From Gloeomargarita lithophora Alchichica-D10 (lineage in GTDB: Bacteria > Cyanobacteriota > Cyanobacteriia > Gloeomargaritales > Gloeomargaritaceae), in the NCBI RefSeq assembly GCF_001870225.1, contig NZ_CP017675.1, positions 2,720,045-2,784,044 of the forward strand: 64,000 bases of DNA, read 5' to 3'. The translations under genes were made by a program, and so were the position numbers. The notes under the pieces are model-generated. The model made no database searches, was not told the DNA's origin, and saw only the letters and a program-made list of their open reading frames with translations. Shown in pieces: positions 36,591 to 44,859 of this stretch (position 1 is the first letter of the stretch; each line of letters opens with the position of its first letter).

Positions 36591-37946
36591 ATGAAAAAGA
36601 CCCAAACCCCGCCCCTGTATCCTTGGTGGGCGGGCAATGCCCGGTTTATTGACCAATCGAATACGTTTATCGTGGCTCACGCGGCGCAGGGGGCGTTGAT
36701 CATGCTCTGGGCGGGAGTATTCACCCTGTTTGAACTGGCCAAATACAACCCCGCCGCTCCGATGTACGACCAGGGGTTGATTTTACTGCCCCACCTGGCC
36801 GCTTTGGGTCTGGGTGTGGGCAATGGCGGGCAGATTGTGGAACCATTTCCCTACCTGGCGGTGGCTGGGTTTCATCTGGTGGCCGCCGGGGTGTTGGCCT
36901 GGGGAGCCTGGTTCCATCGGGAGAAACTGCCCGCCAGTCTGGAAATGACCGCACCGCCGGTGGTGAAATTTCATTTTCGCTGGGATGATGAAGCCAAGTT
37001 GGGGCTGATTTTGGGGCATCACCTGTTGATGTTGGGTTTGGGTGCCTTACTTTTAGTCGCCAAGGCGATGTGGTTTGGTGGTTTGTACGATGCCACCCTC
37101 GAACAGGTGCGGGTGGTGAGTCAGCCGAATGTGGATGTATTTGCCCTGTGGGAATACCGTACCCATTTGTTTGATGTCAATAACCTGGAAGACCTGGTGG
37201 GCGGCCATATTATTGTGGCGGTGTTATTGCTTCTGGGGGGAACTTGGCATATCCTGGTGCCGCCCTTTGGTTGGGTAAAAAACCGCTTTTTATTTTCCGG
37301 CGATGGGATTTTGAGCTATTCCCTGTTTGGCATTGCCTTGGCGGGGTTTGCGGCTTCCTATTACTGCGGGTTCAATACCCTGGCCTACCCAGTGGCGTTT
37401 TACGGCCCGGCGCTGGAACTCAAATCCCAGTTTGCGCCCTACTATTTTGACCCAGCGGGGGCAGAAATTTATTCGGCGCGGGTGTGGCTGGCCAATGCCC
37501 ACTTTTACCTGGCCTTTTTCTTTCTGCAAGGGGGGCTGTGGCATTTCCAACGGGCGATGGGGCTGGACGTGAGCCGGATGTTCCGTTCTTGGCAGGAGGA
37601 ACTCCAGGCGGTGTATCAACCCCAATTCCAATGTGAACCCCAAGCCCTGCTGGAGGTGGTCTATGAGCCGCGGTTGGTGCCCGCTCCGGCCATTGCCCCT
37701 GGGGAAACCGAGGCCATGTATGAGCCGGTACAGGGGTGGCACGCTCCATCCCTGCGGGTGATCAACGGGGTCAAAAATACCCTTTACCAGGCGGTCTATC
37801 ACTGGCGACCGGTGGTGTTTTATGAACCGGCTCAGGTTTCTGGGTTGCGGCAGGAACGGGCAATGGGCGGTTTTTACGCCCCGGCGGCCAAGCCCTCTCA
37901 GCAACGCCCCCCCAGACCCCAACGCTGGTACGGGGTAGGAAATTAG
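36591..37946 (+). CDS. isiX: IsiX-like CP43-type chlorophyll a antenna protein with C-terminal extension
   Basis: A 451-residue membrane protein. Residues 1-330 align along their length with IsiA (62552-63580): [20 protein letters not shown], the helix-1 segment, [47 protein letters not shown] and [18 protein letters not shown]. Six chlorophyll-binding helices are expected. Residues 340-451 are an extra soluble tail with repeated aromatic-acidic-proline units (YQPQF, YEPRL, YEPVQ, YEPAQ) and a basic, proline-rich end. The AAGGTG upstream of the ATG is a fair ribosome binding site. In LoLiP strains IsiX is made under low light; the function of a tail is not known to me. Confidence 0.86.
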   Translation: MKKTQTPPLYPWWAGNARFIDQSNTFIVAHAAQGALIMLWAGVFTLFELAKYNPAAPMYDQGLILLPHLAALGLGVGNGGQIVEPFPYLAVAGFHLVAAGVLAWGAWFHREKLPASLEMTAPPVVKFHFRWDDEAKLGLILGHHLLMLGLGALLLVAKAMWFGGLYDATLEQVRVVSQPNVDVFALWEYRTHLFDVNNLEDLVGGHIIVAVLLLLGGTWHILVPPFGWVKNRFLFSGDGILSYSLFGIALAGFAASYYCGFNTLAYPVAFYGPALELKSQFAPYYFDPAGAEIYSARVWLANAHFYLAFFFLQGGLWHFQRAMGLDVSRMFRSWQEELQAVYQPQFQCEPQALLEVVYEPRLVPAPAIAPGETEAMYEPVQGWHAPSLRVINGVKNTLYQAVYHWRPVVFYEPAQVSGLRQERAMGGFYAPAAKPSQQRPPRPQRWYGVGN

Positions 37947-37987
37947 GGTTTGGTTGAGCGTGTTTTGGCTAATTCTGTAGATTTGCT

Positions 37988-38011
37988 AAGGGGAGGTTTT
38001 GGCTTCCCCTT
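37988..38011 (+). terminator. Candidate terminator of the apcD4-apcB3-isiX unit
   Basis: The inverted repeat AAGGGGAGG / CTTCCCCTT (nine pairs, one G-U) with a six-base loop lies 42 bases after the isiX stop and is followed by GTTTA. The stem is strong and the T-tract short. It is the only obvious hairpin before the repeat elements that follow. Confidence 0.55.
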
Positions 38012-38051
38012 GTTTACTCAGAGTTAAAATACCTGTAAAACCTTGCCCGTG

Positions 38052-38150
38052 TAGCAATCCTATTCAAATTACAATTTAGCGGTCGCAGGGGTTTCCCCCC
38101 GCACTTGGTTCTCCAAAATATCTATTCGCCCATCGAGTGGGATTGCTATA
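38052..38150. repeat. Family B miniature repeat, copy 4
   Basis: The ends TAGCAATCCTATTC and GTGGGATTGCTATA are imperfect inverted repeats. The core AGCGGTCGCAGGGGTTTCC and CTTGGTTCTCCAAAATATC matches the other family B copies. Length is 99 bases, like the copy in the CHAT gene. Confidence 0.83.
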
Positions 38151-38179
38151 CTCATAAATCAATAATGAAACTAACAATG

Positions 38180-38214
38180 GGACGTTCCTCTGCGACTTAT
38201 TTTTAAAGATGTCC
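38180..38214. repeat. Family A remnant, copy 8
   Basis: Only the right part remains: GGGACGTTCCTCTGCGACTT, ATTTTTAAAGATGTCC. It resembles the right end of copies 5 and 6 with substitutions. It begins 30 bases after a family B copy. Confidence 0.55.
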
Positions 38215-38251
38215 TGTTACAATAAAGTCATTCCATTGTACTGGTAAATGT

Positions 38252-38791
38252 ATGAAATCCTGGTGGTGGGGTATCGGTGTGGGGTTATTGGTCAGCAGTT
38301 GCCAGTTGGGTACCCGTTGGCAGATGGTGCAGGGGGATAGGTTTCAGGTGAATTTTCCCGGCACACCCCAGCAGGAACAACGTACCTTGGAAACCGGGGT
38401 GGGGGAGGTGGCGACCCAGGCGTGGGGGGTGAACCGCCCCAGGGGTTCCTATGCGGTGGTGTTTACGGACTATGACCAGCCCGTGGTGCGTCTTGCCCAT
38501 TCCCCCCTGGTGTGGGAGCAACTCAAAGCCCAGGCGCAACAACGGGTGCAGGGGCGGGTGACCCAGGAGCGGCAGGTGACCCTAGGCAATCATCCGGGGC
38601 GAGAAATGATTGTTACCATTCCCCCGGAACGCTTGACCGGCGGTGGGGTGGCCAAGGTGCAGTTTTATTTTGTCGGTCAGCGGGTGTATGGGCTGTACGC
38701 CATCGTGCCCCAGGAACACCAGCAGGATTTAGCCCCATTTTTTGATTCGTTTCAGGTGACAAATAATCCCGTTCCGGCTCCGGCAAATTGA
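38252..38791 (+). CDS. Predicted lipoprotein, unknown family
   Basis: A 179-residue protein with a short tryptophan-rich signal peptide and a lipobox LVSSC (C17). The mature part is a single domain with features VQGDRFQVNFPGTPQQEQ and YAVVFTDYDQPVV and ends in a proline/alanine tail. The layout resembles small periplasmic proteins that cyanobacteria keep in many copies, but I cannot name the family. It is the first gene of a long run on the plus strand; the next gene starts 58 bases on. Confidence 0.82.
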   Translation: MKSWWWGIGVGLLVSSCQLGTRWQMVQGDRFQVNFPGTPQQEQRTLETGVGEVATQAWGVNRPRGSYAVVFTDYDQPVVRLAHSPLVWEQLKAQAQQRVQGRVTQERQVTLGNHPGREMIVTIPPERLTGGGVAKVQFYFVGQRVYGLYAIVPQEHQQDLAPFFDSFQVTNNPVPAPAN

Positions 38792-38849
38792 ACTACACAA
38801 ATTGAATTACATTAGACATCAGGGCAACGTATTTTAGGAATGGTCAACC

Positions 38850-40910
38850 GTGACCCGCCGCACCTGGTTAGAAACAACGGAATACGCTCTGGTGTTGGTG
38901 TCCTTGGTGGGAACTGTGGTCGCCGCCGTTTCCCAGCAGGTAGTGCTGGCCGCCCTGCCCATGTCGTTAGCATTACTCGTAAATTTGATCCACCGCACCC
39001 AACTGGAAGCCAACCAACACCAACTGCTGTTGACCGCCCTCGAAAGTCTCAACCAACGCTACGGCACCGATATTAAGTTTCTCCGCCGCCGCCTCCAGGA
39101 TGTTTTACTTCTGCCTGAGTCCGTGAATCTCACGCCCCTGGAGCATTCATTACAGGAATTGCAACAGGCATTGGGGAACCTGCACCAGGAAATGAATCAA
39201 CGGTTAACCAGCGTTGAAGGGCTGAATTTAGCACCCCTGCAAGCCAAACTAATCCAACTCCAAGAGCAGTACAGTACCCTGCGGACGGGGTTGGGGGAAC
39301 TGACCCAAAATATGGCCGGACTGCCCCAGGCACAGCAGGTCGTGCAGATGGAAAAAGGGTTGGAGCAACTGCAACGCCAAGCGGTTCAACTGCAAACCCA
39401 GGTGCAACAACTGCGCCAAATCCCGGTGGTGGATGTGCAACCCTTGGAAGTCCAATTGCAGTACCTCAGCCAACAAATCACCGCTCCCCAAGCCCTGCAA
39501 ACCCAAATTGAAACCATTGAAACCGCCACCCAACGCCTCCAGTCCGCTGTGGAACGGTTGGGGCAGGATGTTTCTGCCGCCCTACAAGTCCGGGAAACCG
39601 TCGGTCGCCTAGAACGGGAACTGCATACCCAAAGCAAACTTGCCCCCCTGGTACAGCAATTGGAGCAAAAATTGGGGCAGGTCGTCAGCCAATACCAGCG
39701 GCAGGAACGGTTTACCCAAGCCGTTGCCCAAGAACTCCAGCAACTACAAACCCAGCAGGCGGAGATTGCCACCTGGGAACCCCGGTTAAACCAATTGGAG
39801 CAACAAACCCAGGCGGTGCAGGAATTACACGACCGGGTGCAAGAACTACAGGACCAAACCCGCACCCAGGTGAACCGTGCCGCCCTGTTGCCCCTGGTCA
39901 CCGCCGTAGAGCGATTGCACCAGCAACAGACCCAACACCAGCACCGTCTGGCACCCCTAGCCACCGCCCTCGCCAACCTGCAAACCGAACTGACCCAACT
40001 GCAAAACGCCCCGGAACCCGCCGCCCTTAGCCAAGTCCGCAGTACCTTAGAACACCTCACCGGCCAAGTGGGCGAACTCAGCCAAGGCAATGCCCAGCAA
40101 CTCCAGCAGGTCAAGCAAGAATTAACCCGCACCCAAGCCCAACTCGCCCGCTTAAACGACCTCCCCCACCTGCAACAACAACTCACCGAAATGGCGCAAC
40201 TGGTCAGCCAGATTGACCACGGCCACGGCGATCTGCGGGAATCCACCCAAACCCTCGCCAGCCGCCAAAGCCAGATGGAACAGCAGTGGCAGACCACCCA
40301 AACCCAACTGCAACAGGTGCCCGACCAGGTGGCCACCGCCATCCAAGACTGGGCAACCACCATTAACCGCCAGTTGCGCCAACTCCCCAACCACACCTAC
40401 GAACTGGTGGCCGACCGGTTTGGGGGGCGAGAAATTCTCCAGCAAGCCCTGACCCAAACCACCCAGGAATTGATCATCGTTTCCCCCTGGCTGAGCCAAC
40501 AGACCATTGACCGGCCTTTTTTGCAAACGCTCCGCCAACTGTTAGCCCAAGGGGTGCGGATCCGCATCGGCTGGGGGGACGTGCAGGATATGAAAAGCCA
40601 GGAACTCAGCCGCAACAAACGCAACCAATGGCGGGAAGGGCCGGGGCGGTTTTCCTGGAAATACAACGCCCTTGGAGATTTAGAGCAACTGGAGCAGGAA
40701 TTTCCCCAGCACCTGCACCTGAAAATCATCGGCACCCACGAACATTACCTGGTCAGCGATGACCAATTTGCCCTGGTGGGCAGTCACGCCCTCCTCGGGG
40801 GCAGTGGCACCAGCCGGGAAGTGAGTTTGAAAACCACCGACCCCCGCCTGATTCAGGATTTACGCAAACGCTTCCAACGAGCCGCCGATTTAGACGATAT
40901 GAATTGGTAA
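38850..40910 (+). CDS. Long coiled-coil protein with C-terminal PLD-like domain
   Basis: A 686-residue protein. Two short hydrophobic segments at residues 10-50 (YALVLVSLVGTVVAAVSQQV) anchor it to the membrane. Residues 55-520 are one extended glutamine/leucine-rich coiled coil (LQQLQ, EQLQRQA repeats). The last 165 residues are a single phospholipase-D-like domain with TTQELIIVSPWLSQQT and HLKIIGTHEHYLVSDDQF followed by ALVGSHALL. The HxK motif of active PLDs is altered to HEH, so catalysis is doubtful. The start is a GTG at 38850, preceded by AGGA. A partly hollow role as scaffold or membrane-linked sensor is inference. Confidence 0.85.
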   Translation: MTRRTWLETTEYALVLVSLVGTVVAAVSQQVVLAALPMSLALLVNLIHRTQLEANQHQLLLTALESLNQRYGTDIKFLRRRLQDVLLLPESVNLTPLEHSLQELQQALGNLHQEMNQRLTSVEGLNLAPLQAKLIQLQEQYSTLRTGLGELTQNMAGLPQAQQVVQMEKGLEQLQRQAVQLQTQVQQLRQIPVVDVQPLEVQLQYLSQQITAPQALQTQIETIETATQRLQSAVERLGQDVSAALQVRETVGRLERELHTQSKLAPLVQQLEQKLGQVVSQYQRQERFTQAVAQELQQLQTQQAEIATWEPRLNQLEQQTQAVQELHDRVQELQDQTRTQVNRAALLPLVTAVERLHQQQTQHQHRLAPLATALANLQTELTQLQNAPEPAALSQVRSTLEHLTGQVGELSQGNAQQLQQVKQELTRTQAQLARLNDLPHLQQQLTEMAQLVSQIDHGHGDLRESTQTLASRQSQMEQQWQTTQTQLQQVPDQVATAIQDWATTINRQLRQLPNHTYELVADRFGGREILQQALTQTTQELIIVSPWLSQQTIDRPFLQTLRQLLAQGVRIRIGWGDVQDMKSQELSRNKRNQWREGPGRFSWKYNALGDLEQLEQEFPQHLHLKIIGTHEHYLVSDDQFALVGSHALLGGSGTSREVSLKTTDPRLIQDLRKRFQRAADLDDMNW

Positions 40911-41052
40911 GCCGCTCGGTAGGGCGAAGATTACCAAAAATAGCTGGGAACCCATTGCCATGAAGCCCTATGGTAAACTTTTGAGCAACAGCTAGGTCAC
41001 ATAGGACTGCCGTTTTGGCATCACCCACCCCATTCGCTCAGGGCTAAATGCT

Positions 41053-43245
41053 ATGGCTTCTTTCCTTCACCGTCTGCAAGCATGGCCGCCGGTACAGAAA
41101 ATTGGGCTTTGGTTGGGTTGGCCTGCCCTGGTGGGGGGGCTGGTGGTGGGGGTGGTGATCACCGGGGTACGCACCGCCGGGGGGTTGCAAAATGGTGAAT
41201 TAGCCCTCTATGACCAAATGATCCGCTGGCGACCGGATGAACCGCCGGACAAGCGGGTGTTGGTGGTGGAGGTGACCGAGGCGGATATTCAAAAATTGGG
41301 GCAATGGCCGTTGCGGGATCAAACCTTGGCGGAAGCCCTGCGGTTGTTGTTGACGGCGAACCCACGGGCGATTGGGGTGGACTTTTACCGGGATATTCCC
41401 CAGGAACCGGGGAGCAAGATATTAAATGACCTATTAAGCAAAGAAGATAAGGTGATTACGGTGTGTAAATTGGGGGATGCCAATAGCCCCGGCATTAAAC
41501 CGCCCCCGGCAATTTCAGCGGCACAGGCGGCGAATCGGGTGGGGTTTGCGGATATGGTGGTGGATTCCGGGGGCACGGTGCGGCGGGCGTTGTTGGGTGG
41601 TCAGGTTGATCCCCAGTCCCCGTGCCCGACCCCGAATGCCCTGGGCGTGCAAATGGCCTTGCGGTTTTTGGCTCCAGAGGGGATTCAGCCCCAGCAGACT
41701 GGCGATGGGACAATTGTTCTCGGTCGGGCAACTTTTCCTCGTTTGACGGCGCAATCGGGGCCCTATCAGGGGGTGGATGACCGGGGGTATCAGGTGTTGT
41801 TAAATTACCGGGGGCCGCGGCGGGCGGTGGAGCAGGTCACCCTGGCGGAAGTGTTGGCGCAACAGGTGCCGCCCCGGTTGGTGGAGGGTCGCTTGGTGTT
41901 GGTGGGGGTGACGGCGGCCAGTGCCAAGGATGATTTTTACACGCCCTACAGTGCGGGATTAAAAGAAGACCAAAAGATGGCGGGGGTGGTGATTCATGGG
42001 CAGATTGCCAGCCAAATTATTAGTAGTGCCCTGGATGGCCGGACGCAAATCTGGTACTGGGGCGAAGGGCTGGAGATTTTGTGGATATTCTTTTGGTCTT
42101 TCGCCGGGGGAATGATTGCCTGGCGGTTGCGCCATCCCCTGGGTTTGGCTCTGGGATTGGGTGGTGCTGTGGTAATTGTGGTGGGTGCCGCCGTGGTCAT
42201 GTTTGCCCTGGGGGGCTGGATTCCCCTGGTGCCTCCGGTGCTGGGGGTGGTGGGGACGGGGGTGGGGGTGGTGGCCTACATTGCCTACGAAACCGACCGG
42301 CAACATCGTTTGGTGGCGGCCAAGGCGGCGCAACAGGAGCAACAGATTACCATTTTGCAAAATTTACTCGAATCCACCCAGGCGACGATGGCGGGGAATT
42401 TGGGCGTGCGTCCGGCGCAACCCACCCGCCGGGAGGAGGGCTTGTTGGCGAATCGGTATCAGGTGGCGAAGGTGCTGGGGGAGGGGGGTTTTGGCCGTAC
42501 CTACCTGGCGCAGGATACCCAACGCCCGGGGCGACCGACCTGCGTGGTGAAGCAACTCAAACCGGGGCGTTCGGACAGTCAATTTTTGCAGTTGGCGCGG
42601 CGGTTGTTTAATACGGAGGCGGAAATTTTGGAAATCCTGGGGCGGCACCGGCAGATTCCCCAGTTGTTGGCCTATTTTGAGGAAGGGCAGGAATTTTATC
42701 TGGTGCAGGAATTTATCCAGGGAACGCCTTTGGATAAGGAGTTGGTGGCGGGGCAAAAACGGGATGAGACCTATACGGTCAGCTTTTTGCGGGGACTTTT
42801 GGAGGTGTTGGCCTTTGTCCATGAACATAAGGTAATCCACCGGGATTTGAAACCCGCCAATATCATTCGGAGAGCGAAGGATCAACGGTTGGTGTTGATT
42901 GATTTTGGGGCGGTGAAACAGATGCGACCAAAATCCGAGGGCACGGAGGCGGATTATACGGTGGCGGTGGGCACTCGCGGTTATGCCCCCAGTGAACAAA
43001 TGGGGGGGCGACCCCAGTTGAACAGCGATATTTATGCCCTGGGGATGATTGGGATTCAATGTTTGACGGGGATGCCGCCCCGGGACTTGGATTTAGACCA
43101 GGATACCGGGTTGCCCATTTGGCGAGAGCGGGTGCAGGTGAGTGGGCGATTGGCGGATATTTTGGACAAGATGGTGGCCTACTTCTACACCGAGCGCTAC
43201 CAGAGTACGTTGGAAGTGTTGCGGGATTTGAAGCCCCTGCTCTAG
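41053..43245 (+). CDS. CHASE2-domain Ser/Thr protein kinase
   Basis: A 730-residue membrane receptor kinase. One membrane segment at about 22-38 leads to a periplasmic CHASE2 sensor (KRVLVVEVTEADIQKLGQWP, NPRAIGVDFYRDI, residues 45-310). Two or three membrane segments follow at 335-415, then a kinase domain at 466-730 with GEGGFGRTYLA, the VVKQLK lysine, catalytic HRDLKPANII near 596 and the metal motif IDFGAVKQM. All catalytic residues are present. CHASE2 ligands are unknown. The FHA-domain gene begins 36 bases after the stop, a typical kinase-with-reader arrangement. Confidence 0.93.
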   Translation: MASFLHRLQAWPPVQKIGLWLGWPALVGGLVVGVVITGVRTAGGLQNGELALYDQMIRWRPDEPPDKRVLVVEVTEADIQKLGQWPLRDQTLAEALRLLLTANPRAIGVDFYRDIPQEPGSKILNDLLSKEDKVITVCKLGDANSPGIKPPPAISAAQAANRVGFADMVVDSGGTVRRALLGGQVDPQSPCPTPNALGVQMALRFLAPEGIQPQQTGDGTIVLGRATFPRLTAQSGPYQGVDDRGYQVLLNYRGPRRAVEQVTLAEVLAQQVPPRLVEGRLVLVGVTAASAKDDFYTPYSAGLKEDQKMAGVVIHGQIASQIISSALDGRTQIWYWGEGLEILWIFFWSFAGGMIAWRLRHPLGLALGLGGAVVIVVGAAVVMFALGGWIPLVPPVLGVVGTGVGVVAYIAYETDRQHRLVAAKAAQQEQQITILQNLLESTQATMAGNLGVRPAQPTRREEGLLANRYQVAKVLGEGGFGRTYLAQDTQRPGRPTCVVKQLKPGRSDSQFLQLARRLFNTEAEILEILGRHRQIPQLLAYFEEGQEFYLVQEFIQGTPLDKELVAGQKRDETYTVSFLRGLLEVLAFVHEHKVIHRDLKPANIIRRAKDQRLVLIDFGAVKQMRPKSEGTEADYTVAVGTRGYAPSEQMGGRPQLNSDIYALGMIGIQCLTGMPPRDLDLDQDTGLPIWRERVQVSGRLADILDKMVAYFYTERYQSTLEVLRDLKPLL

Positions 43246-43281
43246 GGTTTATGATAAAAAGCATTGATGGGGTGGGTGGCA

Positions 43282-43851
43282 ATGGATGAAACCATCTATG
43301 TGCAGTTGAGTTGGCATGACCCGGCGACCGGGGCACCTGCCCAGCATAACTATGCGCCACCGGTGGCTTTTGGCCGCGAGTATGAGCAAATGCCCAGCCG
43401 TTTGGGGGGGAGAACCGTCAACCGGGTGGTGCTGGAGGATAAGCAAATTTCCCGTTACCATGCCCTGATCAGCAGTAGTGGCGGCCAGGTAATTCTCACG
43501 GATCGCAGTGCCAATGGGACGGGCTTGAATGGGGAAAATCTCCACCAAACCAGCCGGGTACTGCACAACCAGGATGTGATCCGCCTGGGAAGCCACCGGA
43601 TTACGGTGATGCTGATGACCACCGGCGACCCCAATGCGACCCAGATCAATGCCCCCACAACGGCCACGCCAGCGATGGTGGGAGCCAAACGGGGGGGGAG
43701 CAATTCGGGCGTGATGATTCTGTTGGCACTGATTTTGATTGTGGCGGCGGCGGCGGCCACCTGGGGGCTGGTGAGTATGGTGTTGGATCAATATCGCCCC
43801 AAAACCCCCAACACTTCCCATCTCCCATCCCAGTACGTTGGCGGCACATGA
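43282..43851 (+). CDS. FHA-domain membrane protein
   Basis: A 189-residue protein. The FHA domain occupies about residues 25-115, with FGREYEQMPSRLGG, the binding residues ISRYHALIS, and SANGTGLNGENL. One membrane segment (MILLALILIVAAAAATWGLV) is near 148-168, with a short tail. The start at 43282 (MDETIYVQ) follows GGGTGG; in-frame ATG/GTG codons lie up to 15 bases upstream. It presumably reads phosphothreonine made by the adjacent CHASE2-kinase, which is inference from position. The stop overlaps the thioesterase start (ATGA). Confidence 0.9.
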   Translation: MDETIYVQLSWHDPATGAPAQHNYAPPVAFGREYEQMPSRLGGRTVNRVVLEDKQISRYHALISSSGGQVILTDRSANGTGLNGENLHQTSRVLHNQDVIRLGSHRITVMLMTTGDPNATQINAPTTATPAMVGAKRGGSNSGVMILLALILIVAAAAATWGLVSMVLDQYRPKTPNTSHLPSQYVGGT

Positions 43852-44252
43852 GGGAAACCTGGTTTATTTACCCGGTGCAGGTTTATCCCCAGGATACGGA
43901 CTATGCGGGGGTGGCCTGGCATGGGAGTTATATTCACTGGTTGGAGCGGGCGCGGGTGGCGTGGCTCCAGGGGCGGGGCTTGAATTTTAGCGATTTGGTG
44001 GCCGCCGGTTGTGATTTGCCGGTGGTGGATGTGGCGATTCGGTATTACAAACCGATTTTTTTGGGAGAGGAAATTCTGGTCAAGGCGCGTCCCCGTCCCC
44101 GGCAAGGGGTTCGGTTGGTGTGGGACTACGAACTCACCCGCCAAGCGGAACGGGTTTGCACGGCCACGGTCGCTTTGGCACCCCTAGAGCGGAGCACCGG
44201 CAAACTCTACCGCCGGTTACCCGATTTGCTTGCCCAAGTCCTTGATGCTTAA
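43848..44252 (+). CDS. Acyl-CoA thioesterase, 4HBT/YbgC type
   Basis: A 134-residue hot-dog fold thioesterase. The catalytic motif QDTDYAGVAWHGSYIHWLE lies at residues 15-33, with D16 the active-site acid. It could hydrolyse 1,4-dihydroxy-2-naphthoyl-CoA for phylloquinone or another acyl-CoA. The family does not fix the substrate. Its ATG overlaps the stop of the FHA gene by four bases, so it is co-translated with it. Maf follows ten bases after its stop. Confidence 0.9.
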   Translation: MRETWFIYPVQVYPQDTDYAGVAWHGSYIHWLERARVAWLQGRGLNFSDLVAAGCDLPVVDVAIRYYKPIFLGEEILVKARPRPRQGVRLVWDYELTRQAERVCTATVALAPLERSTGKLYRRLPDLLAQVLDA

Positions 44253-44262
44253 AGATACTTAA

Positions 44263-44859
44263 ATGCTTAAGCCGCCCCGGTTGATTTTGGCTTCCGCTTC
44301 TACCGCTCGGTTGCACCTCCTGCGTCAGATCGGCCTGGAACCCCTGGTCTGTCCGAGTGGGGTGGATGAGGCCCAAATTCACGACCCCAACCCGCAGAGC
44401 TTGGTCGCAACTTTAGCAACGGCCAAGGCCACCCAGGTTGCCCAGCAATTTTCGCCGCCGGGGGTGGTACTGGGTTGTGATTCCCTATTTGAGTTGGGCG
44501 GGGTAGTTTATGGCAAGCCCGCTGATGCCCCGACCGCCCTGGCGCAACTCCAACAACTCAGCGGCAAACAGGGGCAATTGCACACCGGTCACACTTTGAT
44601 AGATTTAACATCGGGCGAAACCCTCAGCCGGGTCGCCACCACCCAGGTCTTTTTTGCCCGCCTCACCTCTGCTCAAATGCAGGCGTATGTTCATACAAGC
44701 GAACCCTTGCAATGTGCGGGAGCCTTTGCCTTGGAGGGAAAAGGGGGCATCTGGGTCGAGCGGCTCACCGGTTGCCCTAGCAATGTGATTGGGCTGAGCT
44801 TGCCCCTATTGCGGGAAATGATGCAACAATTGGGCTATGACCTGACCCAGTACTGGTGA
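44263..44859 (+). CDS. maf: Maf-family nucleoside triphosphate pyrophosphatase
   Basis: A 198-residue Maf/HAM1-related enzyme thought to remove non-canonical nucleotides such as modified dTTP or UTP. Conserved parts are LILASASTARLHLLRQIG (SxSxxR motif), VVLGCDSLFELGG with the conserved Asp, GKPADAPTAL and the ALEGKGGIWVERLTGCPSNV loop. Length is normal. The stop shares one base with the start codon of the FkbM gene. Confidence 0.93.
   Translation: MLKPPRLILASASTARLHLLRQIGLEPLVCPSGVDEAQIHDPNPQSLVATLATAKATQVAQQFSPPGVVLGCDSLFELGGVVYGKPADAPTALAQLQQLSGKQGQLHTGHTLIDLTSGETLSRVATTQVFFARLTSAQMQAYVHTSEPLQCAGAFALEGKGGIWVERLTGCPSNVIGLSLPLLREMMQQLGYDLTQYW

Larger units (their letters stand above)
37947..38251. 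other. 305-base gap after isiX with repeats
   Basis: The gap holds the terminator hairpin (37988-38011), a complete family B repeat (38052-38150) and a remnant of a family A right end (about 38180-38214). The last 35 bases are the leader of the lipoprotein gene. No coding frame is convincing. Confidence 0.6.

Noticed and set aside
35446-37946. Full far-red light photoacclimation (FaRLiP) island
   Set aside because: The expected rfpABC regulators and FRL psa/psb paralogues are absent around the three genes; the gene order fits the smaller low-light cluster better.
38850-40910. Very long open frames antisense to the coiled-coil gene (for example 39386-40396)
   Set aside because: They are translations of glutamine/leucine-rich repeats in another frame, rich in Trp, Cys and Ser, not protein-like.
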